Below the pieces are notes generated by a model that worked only from the letters and a program-made list of their open reading frames with translations, was not told where the DNA came from and did no database searches. From a virus, in the IMG/VR virus record IMGVR_UViG_3300048589_000784, positions 1-33,560 of that record: DNA of 33,560 bases. One strand, given 5' to 3'. A program made the translations under genes and the position numbers. Shown piece by piece: positions 22,522-31,282 of the stretch. Every line of letters begins with the position of its first letter. Positions within the stretch are counted from its first letter, which is position 1.

Positions 22522-22949
22522 CCAGCCTCTACCGCCTGCTGTGCGAGCACTGCGAGGTGGTGGAGGCCGACCTCCAGCGGTACTACGGGATCGACCTGCG
22601 CGACCTGTGGCGCGGCGGGCTGAGCCTGCGCCGGGTGCGCGTACTGCTCGACCACCTCCCCAGTGAGTCCCACTGGGCCACGATGCTGCGCGCCCACGCC
22701 CCGGCCAAGCCGATGTCCAAGCCCGACATGAGCGCGGTGCCCTGGTCGACCACCCACGAGTTACTGGCCACCCTGGTGGATTCGACCCGCGAGGTGGCGT
22801 GGACGCTCACGGCGGTCAACGCCAAGAAGAAGCCGAAACCGCCGGCACCGTTCCCCCGCCCGGGCGTCAAGCCCCGGCGCCGCCCGATCAGCCCGGAGAA
22901 CCGGGCCAGGATTCAAGGCTGGATCGACAGCCCTCACCGCAGGAGGTGA
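22237..22949 (+). CDS. Tail assembly chaperone, -1 frameshifted long form
   Basis: Joining 22237-22515 to 22515-22949 gives about 237 residues. The -1 frame continues without a break as GIASLYRLLCEHCEVVEADL. Next are YYGIDLRDLWRGGLSLRRV and a Lys/Pro-rich linker, ending in a basic SPHRRR. The extension has no start codon or ribosome site of its own, and the Trp-containing LRDLWRGG motif is typical of gpT-like extensions. Production of both forms from one start is the conserved siphovirus arrangement; the slip site is inferred, not demonstrated. It ends seven bases before the tape measure start. Confidence 0.8.
22512..22518 (+). other. Likely -1 ribosomal frameshift site (GGGGGAA)
   Basis: Zero-frame codons read CAG-GGG-GAA-TAG. 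Slipping back one base at the G run gives GGA-ATA-GCC and opens the 144-codon extension. The P-site GGG re-pairs perfectly; the A-site pairing is weaker. The stop codon immediately after the slip would stall ribosomes there and favour shifting. Confidence 0.7.
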
Positions 22950-22955
22950 ACCGAC

Positions 22956-25919
22956 TTGGCCGTAGAGATCGCCACCGGGTATGTGTCCATCGTCCCGAGT
23001 ATGCGCGGCTTCAGCCAGCAGTTGTCCACCCAGGTGAGCAAGTCCGCCGGGGCCGCCGGGAACGAGTCGGGCAAGCGGTTCTCCTCAGGGATGATGGCCC
23101 ACGTCAAGGGCATCGCCACCGCGCTGGCCAGCGCCTTCGTGGTCACCAAGGGAGTGCAGTTCTTCAAGGACAGCATCCGCGAGGCGTCCGACCTCAGCGA
23201 GAGCATCAACGCGGTCTCCGTCACGTTCGGCAAGGCCGCCAAGGGTGTGCTCACGCTGTCCGAGAACGCTGCCCAGGCGATGGGGCTCAGCCGTACCGAG
23301 TTCAACGCCCTGGCCGTGCGGTTCTCCAACTTCGCCACCACCATCGCGGGCCGGGGCGGCGACGTCGTGGGCACCCTTCAGGAGTTGACCGGGCGGGCCG
23401 CCGACTTCGCATCGGTGATGAACCTCGACGTCAACGAGGCCGCCGAGTTGTTCCAGTCCGGGCTGGCCGGGGAGACCGAGCCGCTGCGCCGCTACGGCCT
23501 CGACCTGTCGGCCGCTCGGGTGCAGGCGTATGCGCTGGCCAACGGGATCACCGACAACGCCGCCGCGATGACCGAGTCCCAGAAGGTGCAGGCCCGCTAC
23601 CGGCTGCTCATGGAGCAGACCGCCAAGACGGCCGGGGACTTCGCCAACACCTCCGACGGGCTGGCCAACCGCCAGCGGATCGCCAACGCCCAGTGGAAGA
23701 ACGCCCAGGCCACCATCGGCACCGCCCTGCTGCCGGTGATGGAGGCCGTCACCGGGTTCATCCAAACCCAGGTCGTCCCGGCCTTCCAGCGCTTCGGCGA
23801 GTGGTTCCAGCGCGACGGGATGCCCGCGCTGAGCCGGTTCGGGGCCACCCTGCGCGACGACGTCCTTCCGGTGCTGTCCGGGCTGGTCGGGTTCCTGATC
23901 CGCAACCGGGACATCCTGATCCCACTGGCCACGATCATCGCCGGGATCGTGGCCGCCTACAAGGTGTACGCCATGGTGACCGGGCTGGTCACCATCGCCC
24001 AGATCGCCCTGAACGTGGCGATGACCGCCAACCCCATCGGGCTGATCGTGGTGGCCATCGGCGCGCTGATCGCGGCCATCGTCGTGCTGTGGAACAAGAA
24101 CGAGACGTTCCGCAAGGTGGTGATCGCCGCCTGGGAGGCCATCAAGGCTGCCGCCGAGTTCGTGTGGAACGGCATCCGCGCGGTCATCGAGACGGTCTGG
24201 AACGCCATCAAGCGCGCGGTCGACGTCGTGTGGCCCTACGTCGAGAAGATCATCAAGGGTGTCTGGACGGCGATCAAGTGGTACGTCACCACCTACATCG
24301 ACGTCGTCCAGAAGGTCATCACGGTGGCGTGGAAGGTCATCGAGAAGGCCACCCACCTCGCGTGGGAGGCCATCAAGACCTTCATCATCAACCCGATCCG
24401 GGCGGCCAACGACGTGGTACGCGCGGTCATCGCAGCGGTGCGCGACTGGCTGTCCAGCACGTGGGCGACCATCCGCGACCGGGCCTCGGCCGCCTGGCAG
24501 AACATCAAGGACGCGGTCACCACCCCGGTCGACGCCGCCCGCACCACGGTGCGCACCATCGTGGGCAACGTCCGCGACTGGCTGTCCGACGCCTGGACGG
24601 CGATCCGTGAGCGGGCCGCCAGCGCGTGGACGGCGGTCAAGGGCGCGATCCTCGACCCGCTGCGCTCGCTGTGGGACACCTTCAAGGACATCCTCGGCAT
24701 CGGCAAGGACGGCGGCATCAGGGAGGGCGAGGGCGCGCTGGGCCGACTGGTCAGCGCGTTCGGCGCCGTGGTGAAGGCCGTCAAGGCGGTGTTCGGCGGC
24801 ATCAAGGACGCCGTGGTCGGCCCCATCGCCGACGCCTTCCGGTGGGTCAACGACAACGTCATCACCCGGCTCAACGACAGCATCCTGAGCAAGTTCGGCG
24901 ACCTGCGCATCCCCTACCTGCCGGTGCCCAAGGGGTACGCCACCGGCGGCTGGGTCGACGGCCCGGGCACCGGCACGTCCGACTCGATCCTGGCCCGGCT
25001 GTCCAAGGGCGAGTTCGTGGTCAACGCCCGCGCGGCGGCGGCCAACGCGACCACCCTGGAACGGCTCAACGAGGGCGAGCAGCCCATCACCGGGGCCAAC
25101 ATCCAGTCCCTGGTCAGCGCCTGGAAGGCGCCCGCCGGGTGGATCGGCAAACTCATGTCCAAGGGCGCCGGGGCGGCCGTGCGGGCGCTGACCGGCCCGG
25201 CCATGGGCTGGCTGTCCGAGCGCTTCAGCGGCACCATCGGCGGCAACCTGGCCCTGGGCGGGCTTCAGACCCTGTTCGAGTCGCTGAGCAAGTGGGGCGA
25301 CAAGCAGCAGGTGGCGCCCACCCCCCTGATGGAAGCCCTGTTCCGCTGGATGAAGGGCATCGAGGGCGACCACGGGTACTACAACCGATGCCTGGCCACG
25401 GTGCACCGGGCACTCGACGCGCTGGCAGGCCGGTTCGGCTACACCACCGGCGCGCTCATCTCGACCTCCCCCGACCCCAACTACATCATCGACCGGCTGG
25501 GGCGCTCGGCGTTCAACACCACCAAGCCGCCGCGCGGGGCGCTGGCGTTCTGGTACTTCCCCGGCGCCAACGGCCACATCGCGGTGGCCACCGGCCTGGA
25601 CAGTTTCTCCATCAACAACTGGGGTGGGGACACCATCGAGACGGTCGCCAACATCGGCTCCAGCGGGTACGTCGGCTGGCTGCCGCCCACCCGGTTCATC
25701 AGCGGCGGCGAGTACGACAGCGGCGGCTACCTGGCCCCGGGCTGGTCGCTGGCGTTCAACGGCACCGGGCGCCCCGAGCCGGTGCTCACCGCCGAGCAGT
25801 GGGACTCCATGGGGCAGGCCGGGGTGACCAACCACTGGAACGTGTACGCCCACGAGCAGCCCTCCGAGGACGCCATGATGGCGGCCTGGCGGCGCTGGGA
25901 AGCCATGGCAGGTCTGTAG
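22956..25919 (+). CDS. Tape measure protein with embedded cysteine peptidase
   Basis: Encodes 987 residues from TTG 22956 after AGGAGG (22941-22946). An N-terminal helical region (SIVPSMRGFSQQL) precedes hydrophobic segments around residues 300-375 (ILIPLATIIAGIVAAYKV, GLIVVAIGALIAAIVVLW). A long region with Trp spaced about every 11 residues (WEAIKAAAEFVWNGI) follows. Residues about 805-915 form a CHAP/NlpC-like peptidase: Cys812 in NRCLATVHRAL, PPRGALAFWYF, and His874 in GHIAVATG. Length sets tail length (roughly 140-150 nm by the usual rule of 0.15 nm per residue). The peptidase would open the cell wall at infection. Confidence 0.92.
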   Translation: MAVEIATGYVSIVPSMRGFSQQLSTQVSKSAGAAGNESGKRFSSGMMAHVKGIATALASAFVVTKGVQFFKDSIREASDLSESINAVSVTFGKAAKGVLTLSENAAQAMGLSRTEFNALAVRFSNFATTIAGRGGDVVGTLQELTGRAADFASVMNLDVNEAAELFQSGLAGETEPLRRYGLDLSAARVQAYALANGITDNAAAMTESQKVQARYRLLMEQTAKTAGDFANTSDGLANRQRIANAQWKNAQATIGTALLPVMEAVTGFIQTQVVPAFQRFGEWFQRDGMPALSRFGATLRDDVLPVLSGLVGFLIRNRDILIPLATIIAGIVAAYKVYAMVTGLVTIAQIALNVAMTANPIGLIVVAIGALIAAIVVLWNKNETFRKVVIAAWEAIKAAAEFVWNGIRAVIETVWNAIKRAVDVVWPYVEKIIKGVWTAIKWYVTTYIDVVQKVITVAWKVIEKATHLAWEAIKTFIINPIRAANDVVRAVIAAVRDWLSSTWATIRDRASAAWQNIKDAVTTPVDAARTTVRTIVGNVRDWLSDAWTAIRERAASAWTAVKGAILDPLRSLWDTFKDILGIGKDGGIREGEGALGRLVSAFGAVVKAVKAVFGGIKDAVVGPIADAFRWVNDNVITRLNDSILSKFGDLRIPYLPVPKGYATGGWVDGPGTGTSDSILARLSKGEFVVNARAAAANATTLERLNEGEQPITGANIQSLVSAWKAPAGWIGKLMSKGAGAAVRALTGPAMGWLSERFSGTIGGNLALGGLQTLFESLSKWGDKQQVAPTPLMEALFRWMKGIEGDHGYYNRCLATVHRALDALAGRFGYTTGALISTSPDPNYIIDRLGRSAFNTTKPPRGALAFWYFPGANGHIAVATGLDSFSINNWGGDTIETVANIGSSGYVGWLPPTRFISGGEYDSGGYLAPGWSLAFNGTGRPEPVLTAEQWDSMGQAGVTNHWNVYAHEQPSEDAMMAAWRRWEAMAGL

Positions 25920-26864
25920 ATGCCTTACCTCGTTTCCATCACCACCCCGCCGCCGACCGGCGACCCGTCGACTCCCCCGGAGTTCCCGTCGGCGCCGCGC
26001 CCGGTGGGCACCTACCCGGCGCTGACCCTGACCCGGGGGACGTCGAGCCTGGCGCTGACCCTCGCCCTGGGCTGGGTGATCCTGCCCGGCGTGGACGGGC
26101 TCGACGACCCGCCCCGGTCGCTGATCGAGGTGGAGCCCGCCCTGTGGGACGGCTCCCTGCACATGGCCGCCCGCTACCGTGCCCGGGAGGTGTTCCTGCC
26201 GCTGCACTACGCGACCACCAGCACCGAGGCGCTGCGCTGGATGCTGCGCAGCCTGGCGGCGCTGCTGGACATCAAGCGCGGGCCGGTCACCCTGGAGGTG
26301 GCCCACCTCGACGGCACCCGCCGGTGGATCGACGGCAGGCTGTCCGCGCCGTTCGGCACCGCCCTGGAACAGGCCGAGGGCGGGCTGTGGCGCAAGGTGG
26401 GCCTCACGCTGCACTGCCCCGACCCGTTCTGGCTCGGCGAGCAGCGCACCAAGACGTACGTCACCCCCGACGGCGAGGGGCTGCTGTCCTCGCAGTTCCT
26501 GCCGCTGCACCTGTCGGAGTCCCAGATCGTCGGCGCGGAGACCATCACCAACGACGGCGACGCCGAGGCGTACCCGGTGTGGACACTCACCGGCCCGGTG
26601 GACTCCGCGACCATCGAGGTGGCCGACACCACCTTCAGCGTCCCCGACGGGCTGCTCGACACCGAGACCCTGGTGGTGGACACCCGCCGGGGGCAGCAGT
26701 CGGTCGCCGTCAACGGCACCACGGCCTGGGGGCGGCTGTCCCCGGGCGCCCGACTGGGCGCGCTGCCCTCCGGTGAGTCGGAGCTGACCATCACATTGGT
26801 GGGGGCCACCTCGGACACCACGCTGAGCCTGGACTGGCGCGAACGGTGGCTGACCGCATGGTGA
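25920..26864 (+). CDS. Distal tail (Dit-like) protein
   Basis: Encodes 314 residues, starting immediately after the tape measure stop. It has the siphovirus Dit layout: an N-terminal beta barrel (LTLTRGTSSLALTLALG, REVFLPLHYATTS, EALRWMLRSL). A mid-section LEVAHLDGTRRWIDGRL and DPFWLGEQRTKTY lead to a galectin-like C-terminal half (DAEAYPVWTLTGPVDSATI, then SVPDG). It forms the hub ring at the tail tip onto which gp37-like protein and fibres assemble. It overlaps the next gene by seven bases (ATGGTGA). Confidence 0.88.
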   Translation: MPYLVSITTPPPTGDPSTPPEFPSAPRPVGTYPALTLTRGTSSLALTLALGWVILPGVDGLDDPPRSLIEVEPALWDGSLHMAARYRAREVFLPLHYATTSTEALRWMLRSLAALLDIKRGPVTLEVAHLDGTRRWIDGRLSAPFGTALEQAEGGLWRKVGLTLHCPDPFWLGEQRTKTYVTPDGEGLLSSQFLPLHLSESQIVGAETITNDGDAEAYPVWTLTGPVDSATIEVADTTFSVPDGLLDTETLVVDTRRGQQSVAVNGTTAWGRLSPGARLGALPSGESELTITLVGATSDTTLSLDWRERWLTAW

Positions 26865-28039
26865 CCCAGACCGGATGGCGGGTCGAGGTGCGTGACCCCG
26901 CCCTGGCCGTGGTCGGGGTGTGCGACACGTTCACCGCCCTGCGGATGACCTTGCGGCACCGCAAGGCGGGCGCCTGGACGCTGGCCCTGCCAGCGGCCCA
27001 CCCGCAGGCAGCGCTGTTCGTCGAGGGCGGCGGCATCATCGTGTGGGCGCCCTGGTCGGACACCGAGCCGATCCTGTCCGGGCCGCTGACCCGGCTGTCG
27101 GCGACCGCGCCGTCGGCCGACGAGGCGGCCCTGCTGACCGTCGACGGGGTCGACGACACCGCGCTGCTGGCCGACCGGCTGGTGATGCCCGACCCGAGCA
27201 GCCCGCTGTCCGATCAGGACGCCGTCGCCTACTACACCTACAGCGGCGCCGCCGAGGGGGCGATCCGCACGGTGGTGCACGTCAACGCCGGGCAGGGCGC
27301 GCTGCTGGCCCGCCGGATGTGCGACGCCGACCCCGACGACCGGCTGTCCACCCCCGGGGTGCTGCTGGGCACCACCCGGGCGGTGCACGCCCGGTTCGAC
27401 AACCTGCTCACCCTGGTCGACCAACTGGCGACCATCGACAACCTGCGGGTGCGTCTGGTGCAGCCGCCCGGGGTAGCCGAGCGTCACCTTCAGGTGGCGC
27501 TGCCCAACGACGTCTCCGAGGCGGTGCGACTGTCCCAGCCTGCGGGCACCCTCACGTCGGCCACGGCGGTGCTGTCGGCGCCGGGCGCCACCCGGGTGCT
27601 CGTGGCAGGCGGCGGCGAGGAGACCACCCGGGTGCTCGTCGAGCGCGCCGACACCGGCCTGGAGTCCGACTGGGCGCGCCGGGTCGAGGCGTTCCGTGAC
27701 GCCCGCGACACCGACGTCACCACGGAACTGGAGCAGCGCGGCGACGAGACGCTGGCCGAGGCGGGCGCCACCGCCGGGATCGCCATGGAGCCGGTCGACA
27801 CCCCGACCCAGCGCTACGGGGTCGACTACCAACTCGGCGACGTGGTCACCGTCGAGGTCGGCGAGGCGTCCTACACCGACGTGGTGACCGCCGTGACCGT
27901 CGCGGTGGACGCCGCCGGCGGAACCGTGACGACGCCCAGCGTGGGCGACCCGGACGCGGCCAACCTCACCACCCCGGCGATCTACCAGCGGGTGCGTGAC
28001 CTGACCCGACGACTGGAAGCACTGGAAAGGCGGCAGTAA
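26858..28039 (+). CDS. ReqiPepy6 gp37-like tail protein
   Basis: Encodes 393 residues from ATG 26858; GTG 26846 in the same frame is possible and neither has a strong ribosome site. The WRVEVRDPALAVVGV start, LRMTLRHRKAGAWTLALP, and GPLTRLSATAPS segments match the gp37-like/Tal baseplate family of actinobacteriophages. Later DTPTQRYGVDYQLGDVVTVEVG and VYQ-like VRDLTRRLEALERRQ agree. It probably forms the tail-tip hub below Dit. The C-terminal coiled helix is suited to oligomerisation. It overlaps the collar-domain gene at TAATG. Confidence 0.88.
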   Translation: MVTQTGWRVEVRDPALAVVGVCDTFTALRMTLRHRKAGAWTLALPAAHPQAALFVEGGGIIVWAPWSDTEPILSGPLTRLSATAPSADEAALLTVDGVDDTALLADRLVMPDPSSPLSDQDAVAYYTYSGAAEGAIRTVVHVNAGQGALLARRMCDADPDDRLSTPGVLLGTTRAVHARFDNLLTLVDQLATIDNLRVRLVQPPGVAERHLQVALPNDVSEAVRLSQPAGTLTSATAVLSAPGATRVLVAGGGEETTRVLVERADTGLESDWARRVEAFRDARDTDVTTELEQRGDETLAEAGATAGIAMEPVDTPTQRYGVDYQLGDVVTVEVGEASYTDVVTAVTVAVDAAGGTVTTPSVGDPDAANLTTPAIYQRVRDLTRRLEALERRQ

Positions 28040-28938
28040 TGGCCCAGACCTCGTGGCCGTTCCACAACGGCACGACCGGCACCCCGGTGCTGGAGGATGA
28101 ATGGTCGATCATGGCTCGCACGTGGGCGGGCTCGGGTGTGATCGGCACCCCCGGCGACGCCTCCTTGCAGGTGTACGCCGACTCCTCGGGACGGCAGGTG
28201 TTCGTGCGCTCGGGCCGGGCCGGGGTGCGCGGGCACTTCTACGACAATGACGCCGACGTGGCGCTGGCCATCGGGGCCAACACCAGCGGCAACCCGCGCA
28301 TCGACCGGGTGGTGCTGCGCCTTGACCCGTCGGCCGACTCGGCGGTGCTGGCCGTGCGGCAGGGCACCGCTGCGGCCGTGCCCAGCGCGCCGACGCTGAC
28401 CACCACCGACACCGGCACCTACGAGGTGACCCTGGCGCAGGTGTACGTCGCCAACGGCGCCGCCGTCATCGCGGCGGGCAATGTCACCGACGAGCGGGTC
28501 TACCTGCTGCCCGCGCCGATGCTGGCCGTGTCCGCGCGGCGCCCACTGAGCCCGGCGGTGGGGCAGGCGATCCTTGAGACCGACACCGGCGCCTGGCGCA
28601 TGTGGAACGGCTCGGCCTGGGTCGACGTCGCCGACCCGACGTCGCGGGCGGGCATCGTGCCCATCGGCAGCGTCGTGGCCTACGGCGGGACGAGCGCCCC
28701 GACCGGGTGGCACCTGTGCGACGGCAGCGCCCACGGCTCGGCCGCGCTGGCCACCGTGCTCGGCTCGGCCAACACCCCCGACCTGCGCAGCCGGTTCATC
28801 CTCGGCACCAACCCGGGCACGCACGAGAAGGGCACCATCGGCCCGGGCGGGTCTGCCCAGACCTGGGACGGCGGGATGATCCCGCCGGTCGAGGTGCAGG
28901 CGTTCTACGTGCTCACCTACATCATCCGAAAGGCGTAA
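28039..28938 (+). CDS. Minor tail/fibre protein with phage collar domain
   Basis: Encodes 299 residues. N-terminal beta segments (DASLQVYADSSGRQVFV) and RIDRVVLRLDPS are typical of baseplate-attached fibres. The last about 85 residues form a tail-collar domain: GSVVAYGGTSAPTGWHLCDG, TPDLRSRFILG, and a final FYVLTYIIRKA. Collar domains sit at fibre tips and contact the receptor or initiate trimerisation. It lies between the hub and the tailspike, consistent with a receptor-binding assembly. Confidence 0.88.
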   Translation: MAQTSWPFHNGTTGTPVLEDEWSIMARTWAGSGVIGTPGDASLQVYADSSGRQVFVRSGRAGVRGHFYDNDADVALAIGANTSGNPRIDRVVLRLDPSADSAVLAVRQGTAAAVPSAPTLTTTDTGTYEVTLAQVYVANGAAVIAAGNVTDERVYLLPAPMLAVSARRPLSPAVGQAILETDTGAWRMWNGSAWVDVADPTSRAGIVPIGSVVAYGGTSAPTGWHLCDGSAHGSAALATVLGSANTPDLRSRFILGTNPGTHEKGTIGPGGSAQTWDGGMIPPVEVQAFYVLTYIIRKA

Positions 28939-28945
28939 CCCACCC

Positions 28946-30748
28946 ATGCGTTACCTGTACGGCGCCACGGCCGCCGACTGGACGTCGACCCGCACCGGAG
29001 AGTTCGTCCCCAACATCACGCTGTCGTGCTGGGACGCCCAGACCGGCGGCAACCAGATCACCGACCTCATCAACTACCAGGGCAGCCCCAGCACGCTGGT
29101 GCTGTCCGACGACGACGGCCTGGTGCGCTTCTACGGCCCGGACAACGAGCAGCGCGTCCTGTGGCTGGACACCGGCGAGACCGCCCGGGTCGCGGTACGC
29201 CCGGTCGACCTGCGGGTGCTCAAGGACAACGCCGTGGTCACCGCCGACATCACCAACGCGGCCGTCACCGAGGCGAAGATCGCCGACGGTGCGGTGGCCA
29301 CCGCGAAACTGGCCGACAGCGCGGTGAGCACCGCCAAGGTCGCCAACGCGGCGGTGACCAACGCGAAACTGGGTGACGCGGCGGTCAACTCGGTGAAGTT
29401 GGCCGACGGCGCGGTCGGCACCCCGAAGATCGCCGACGGGGCGGTGTCGCTGGCCAAACTCGGCCCCGACGTGGTGCTCGGCGGCGGGGGCGGCGGCGCG
29501 GGCATCGCGGTCGACGTCAAGTTGTACGGCGCCGTCGGCGACGGCAGCACCAACGACACCGACGCCATCGAGGCCGCGATCAGCGCCGCCGGGGCCGGTG
29601 GCGTGGTGTACTTCCCGCGCGGCACCTACAAGGTGACCAACACACTGTGGCCGCTCAACGGCCAGCGCTGGACGGGCGAGCACATCCCCAAGTATTGGCA
29701 CGCCGACACCCCCAACAGCAGTTGCACCATCCAGGCGGCCACCCCGTTCACCGGCCGGGCGCTCGTCGAGCGTGGCAGCGGCGTCTACGGGGTGATGCTG
29801 GAGCGGCTGTGCCTGCACGGGTGGGACGAGACCAGCGGCACGATCATCGACGGGGTGCACCTCGGCGACGGCACCGGCGAACGCGCGTGGAGCATCGACT
29901 GGTGCACCATTCGGCGGTTCTCCGGGTGCGGGCTGACCGGGCGGATGCACGTGGCCGACATGCGGGACTGCCACATCGTGCGCAACGGCTACGGGGTGCG
30001 CTCGGTGAGCAGCAACTCGATCACCGACATGCGCATCAACGCCTGCCAGTTCTACTACAACCTCAACGGCGGCATCTGCCTGGACTCGACCTCGCGCAAC
30101 GGGATGCTCAGCATCAACAGCACCCGAGTGGAACGCACCGGCTCCACCCCGGGCGTCCCAGCGGTGAACCGCAACACCAACGCCCCGGGCGTCCGCATCA
30201 CCAACTCGGTGAACATCGACCTCGTGCAGGTGTCCACCGATGCCAACTCCGGGCCGGGCCTGCTGGTGCAGGGCAACCGGGGTGGGGGCACCTACGTGAC
30301 GTCGCTGGCCGTGCTCGGCTGCAACTTCGCCCGCGACGGCGGCGGCGACCAGTCGGCGGGTGTGCAGGTGCCCGGCGTGAAGGTGGTGCAGGCCGACCAC
30401 ATGATGTTCGTGGGCAACCACATCACGTGGGGGCAGGCCGACGACGGTGGCGGCGGGGTCATCACCCCCTACTACATGCTGTGGCTGGAGGACGTCTACC
30501 ACTCGGTGTTCACCGCCAACTGGACGGTGGCCAACACCGCCGCCAACTCGCTGCACCTCGTGGGCTCCAACTGGCGCACTAAGGTCGACTCGGTCTACCT
30601 CGGGTTCGACTGCCTGCGCCCGGCCGCCGACAGTGAGCGCACCACCGCGAACCTGCCGGTCGGCGCCTCCTACTTCTCCACCACGAGCAACCGCCCGAAG
30701 TTCTGGACGGGCTCGGCGTGGGTCAACGCCGACGGGTCGGCCGGGTGA
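28946..30748 (+). CDS. Tailspike-like protein with right-handed beta-helix
   Basis: Encodes 600 residues. The first about 90 residues are an adaptor domain (YLYGATAADWTSTRTGEFV). Eight or so 10-11-residue AVxTAK-type repeats follow (residues about 94-175), then a Gly-rich hinge. From DVKLYGAVGDGSTNDTDAIEAAI a pectate-lyase-superfamily beta-helix runs to about residue 560. A short cap (SNRPKFWTGSAWVN) ends it. The beta-helix often depolymerises or deacetylates surface glycan; no catalytic residues can be assigned from sequence alone. It overlaps the next gene at GTGA. A weak GAAAGG precedes the ATG. Confidence 0.88.
   Translation: MRYLYGATAADWTSTRTGEFVPNITLSCWDAQTGGNQITDLINYQGSPSTLVLSDDDGLVRFYGPDNEQRVLWLDTGETARVAVRPVDLRVLKDNAVVTADITNAAVTEAKIADGAVATAKLADSAVSTAKVANAAVTNAKLGDAAVNSVKLADGAVGTPKIADGAVSLAKLGPDVVLGGGGGGAGIAVDVKLYGAVGDGSTNDTDAIEAAISAAGAGGVVYFPRGTYKVTNTLWPLNGQRWTGEHIPKYWHADTPNSSCTIQAATPFTGRALVERGSGVYGVMLERLCLHGWDETSGTIIDGVHLGDGTGERAWSIDWCTIRRFSGCGLTGRMHVADMRDCHIVRNGYGVRSVSSNSITDMRINACQFYYNLNGGICLDSTSRNGMLSINSTRVERTGSTPGVPAVNRNTNAPGVRITNSVNIDLVQVSTDANSGPGLLVQGNRGGGTYVTSLAVLGCNFARDGGGDQSAGVQVPGVKVVQADHMMFVGNHITWGQADDGGGGVITPYYMLWLEDVYHSVFTANWTVANTAANSLHLVGSNWRTKVDSVYLGFDCLRPAADSERTTANLPVGASYFSTTSNRPKFWTGSAWVNADGSAG
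29225..29469 (+). repeat. Coding repeats in the tailspike adaptor (AVxTAK type)
   Basis: About eight 30-33-base repeats encode units such as DGAVATAKLA, DSAVSTAKVA and NAAVTNAKLG. They form a linker or triple-helical neck between the adaptor and beta-helix domains. Copies differ by conservative substitutions. Confidence 0.8.
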
Positions 30749-31140
30749 ACGCGCTGCGGCCCACGGCGTGGCGCGCGTTCGGCCGTCCGGTTCGCCCCGG
30801 CGCGTTCGTGCTCACGCTGGTCACCGCCATCCTGGGGGCCAGCCTGCTGGCAGGGGTCACCACGCTCAGCCGCCTGCTCGACGGCCCCAGCGGCCTGGTG
30901 ATCGCGGCCGCGGCCTGGTTCACCGTCGGGCTGCTCACCGGCGGGTGGTGGGCCAGCAACCGGCGGGCGCTGCACGCCGGGCTGCTGTTCGCCGCCTGGA
31001 CGTGGGCCTGCCTGGGCACCATCGTGATCGCCGACACCGACTGGTGGTCGCTGCTCGGCTGGATGTCGGTGTGCTGGGCGCTGCTGGCCGCCCTGCTGTG
31101 GCTTCAGGATCGGCGGCGCACCCATGCCGTGGCCGAGTAA
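30745..31140 (+). CDS. Four-helix membrane protein (possible holin or antiholin)
   Basis: Encodes 131 residues from GTG 30745, overlapping the tailspike stop. Four hydrophobic segments are visible: FVLTLVTAILGASLLAGV, LVIAAAAWFTVGLLTGG, LFAAWTWACLGTIVI, and WMSVCWALLAALLWL. Both ends are basic or polar. Trp is unusually frequent. It starts the lysis/membrane gene group. A role in permeabilising the membrane is plausible from position, but the family is not recognised. Confidence 0.7.
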   Translation: MNALRPTAWRAFGRPVRPGAFVLTLVTAILGASLLAGVTTLSRLLDGPSGLVIAAAAWFTVGLLTGGWWASNRRALHAGLLFAAWTWACLGTIVIADTDWWSLLGWMSVCWALLAALLWLQDRRRTHAVAE

Positions 31141-31282
31141 TGACCTCACCGACGGCGGGCTGGTCGGCCTGCTGTTCGTACTGGGTGTGCGACTCATCGA
31201 CTGGGTGCTGCCCAGGGGCCGCCACTGGCGGCGCGCAGACCACTACTCCACCCCCGACGACCCTCCCGAGGAGGACACATGA
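31124..31282 (+). CDS. 52-residue single-pass membrane protein
   Basis: The frame gives MPWPSNDLTDGGL followed by a short hydrophobic segment (VGLLFVLGVRLIDWVL), then a polar charged tail ending DDPPEEDT. ATG 31124 lies inside the previous gene (17-base overlap). The TGA overlaps the next ATG (ATGA). Conserved-looking overlap at both ends and a sensible sequence support a real gene; no strong ribosome site is seen, so translation is probably coupled. It could be a holin partner, spanin-like fragment or regulator. Confidence 0.55.
   Translation: MPWPSNDLTDGGLVGLLFVLGVRLIDWVLPRGRHWRRADHYSTPDDPPEEDT

Noticed and set aside
23085-26510. 1141-codon minus-strand open frame across the tape measure and Dit genes
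   Set aside because: A shadow of two well-supported plus-strand genes; composition is Arg/Gly/His/Pro-rich with no recognisable domain, and it spans a gene border.
28922-30556. 544-codon minus-strand frame opposite the tailspike
   Set aside because: A His/Gly/Val-rich shadow frame typical of high-GC DNA; the plus-strand gene has a clear fold and repeats.
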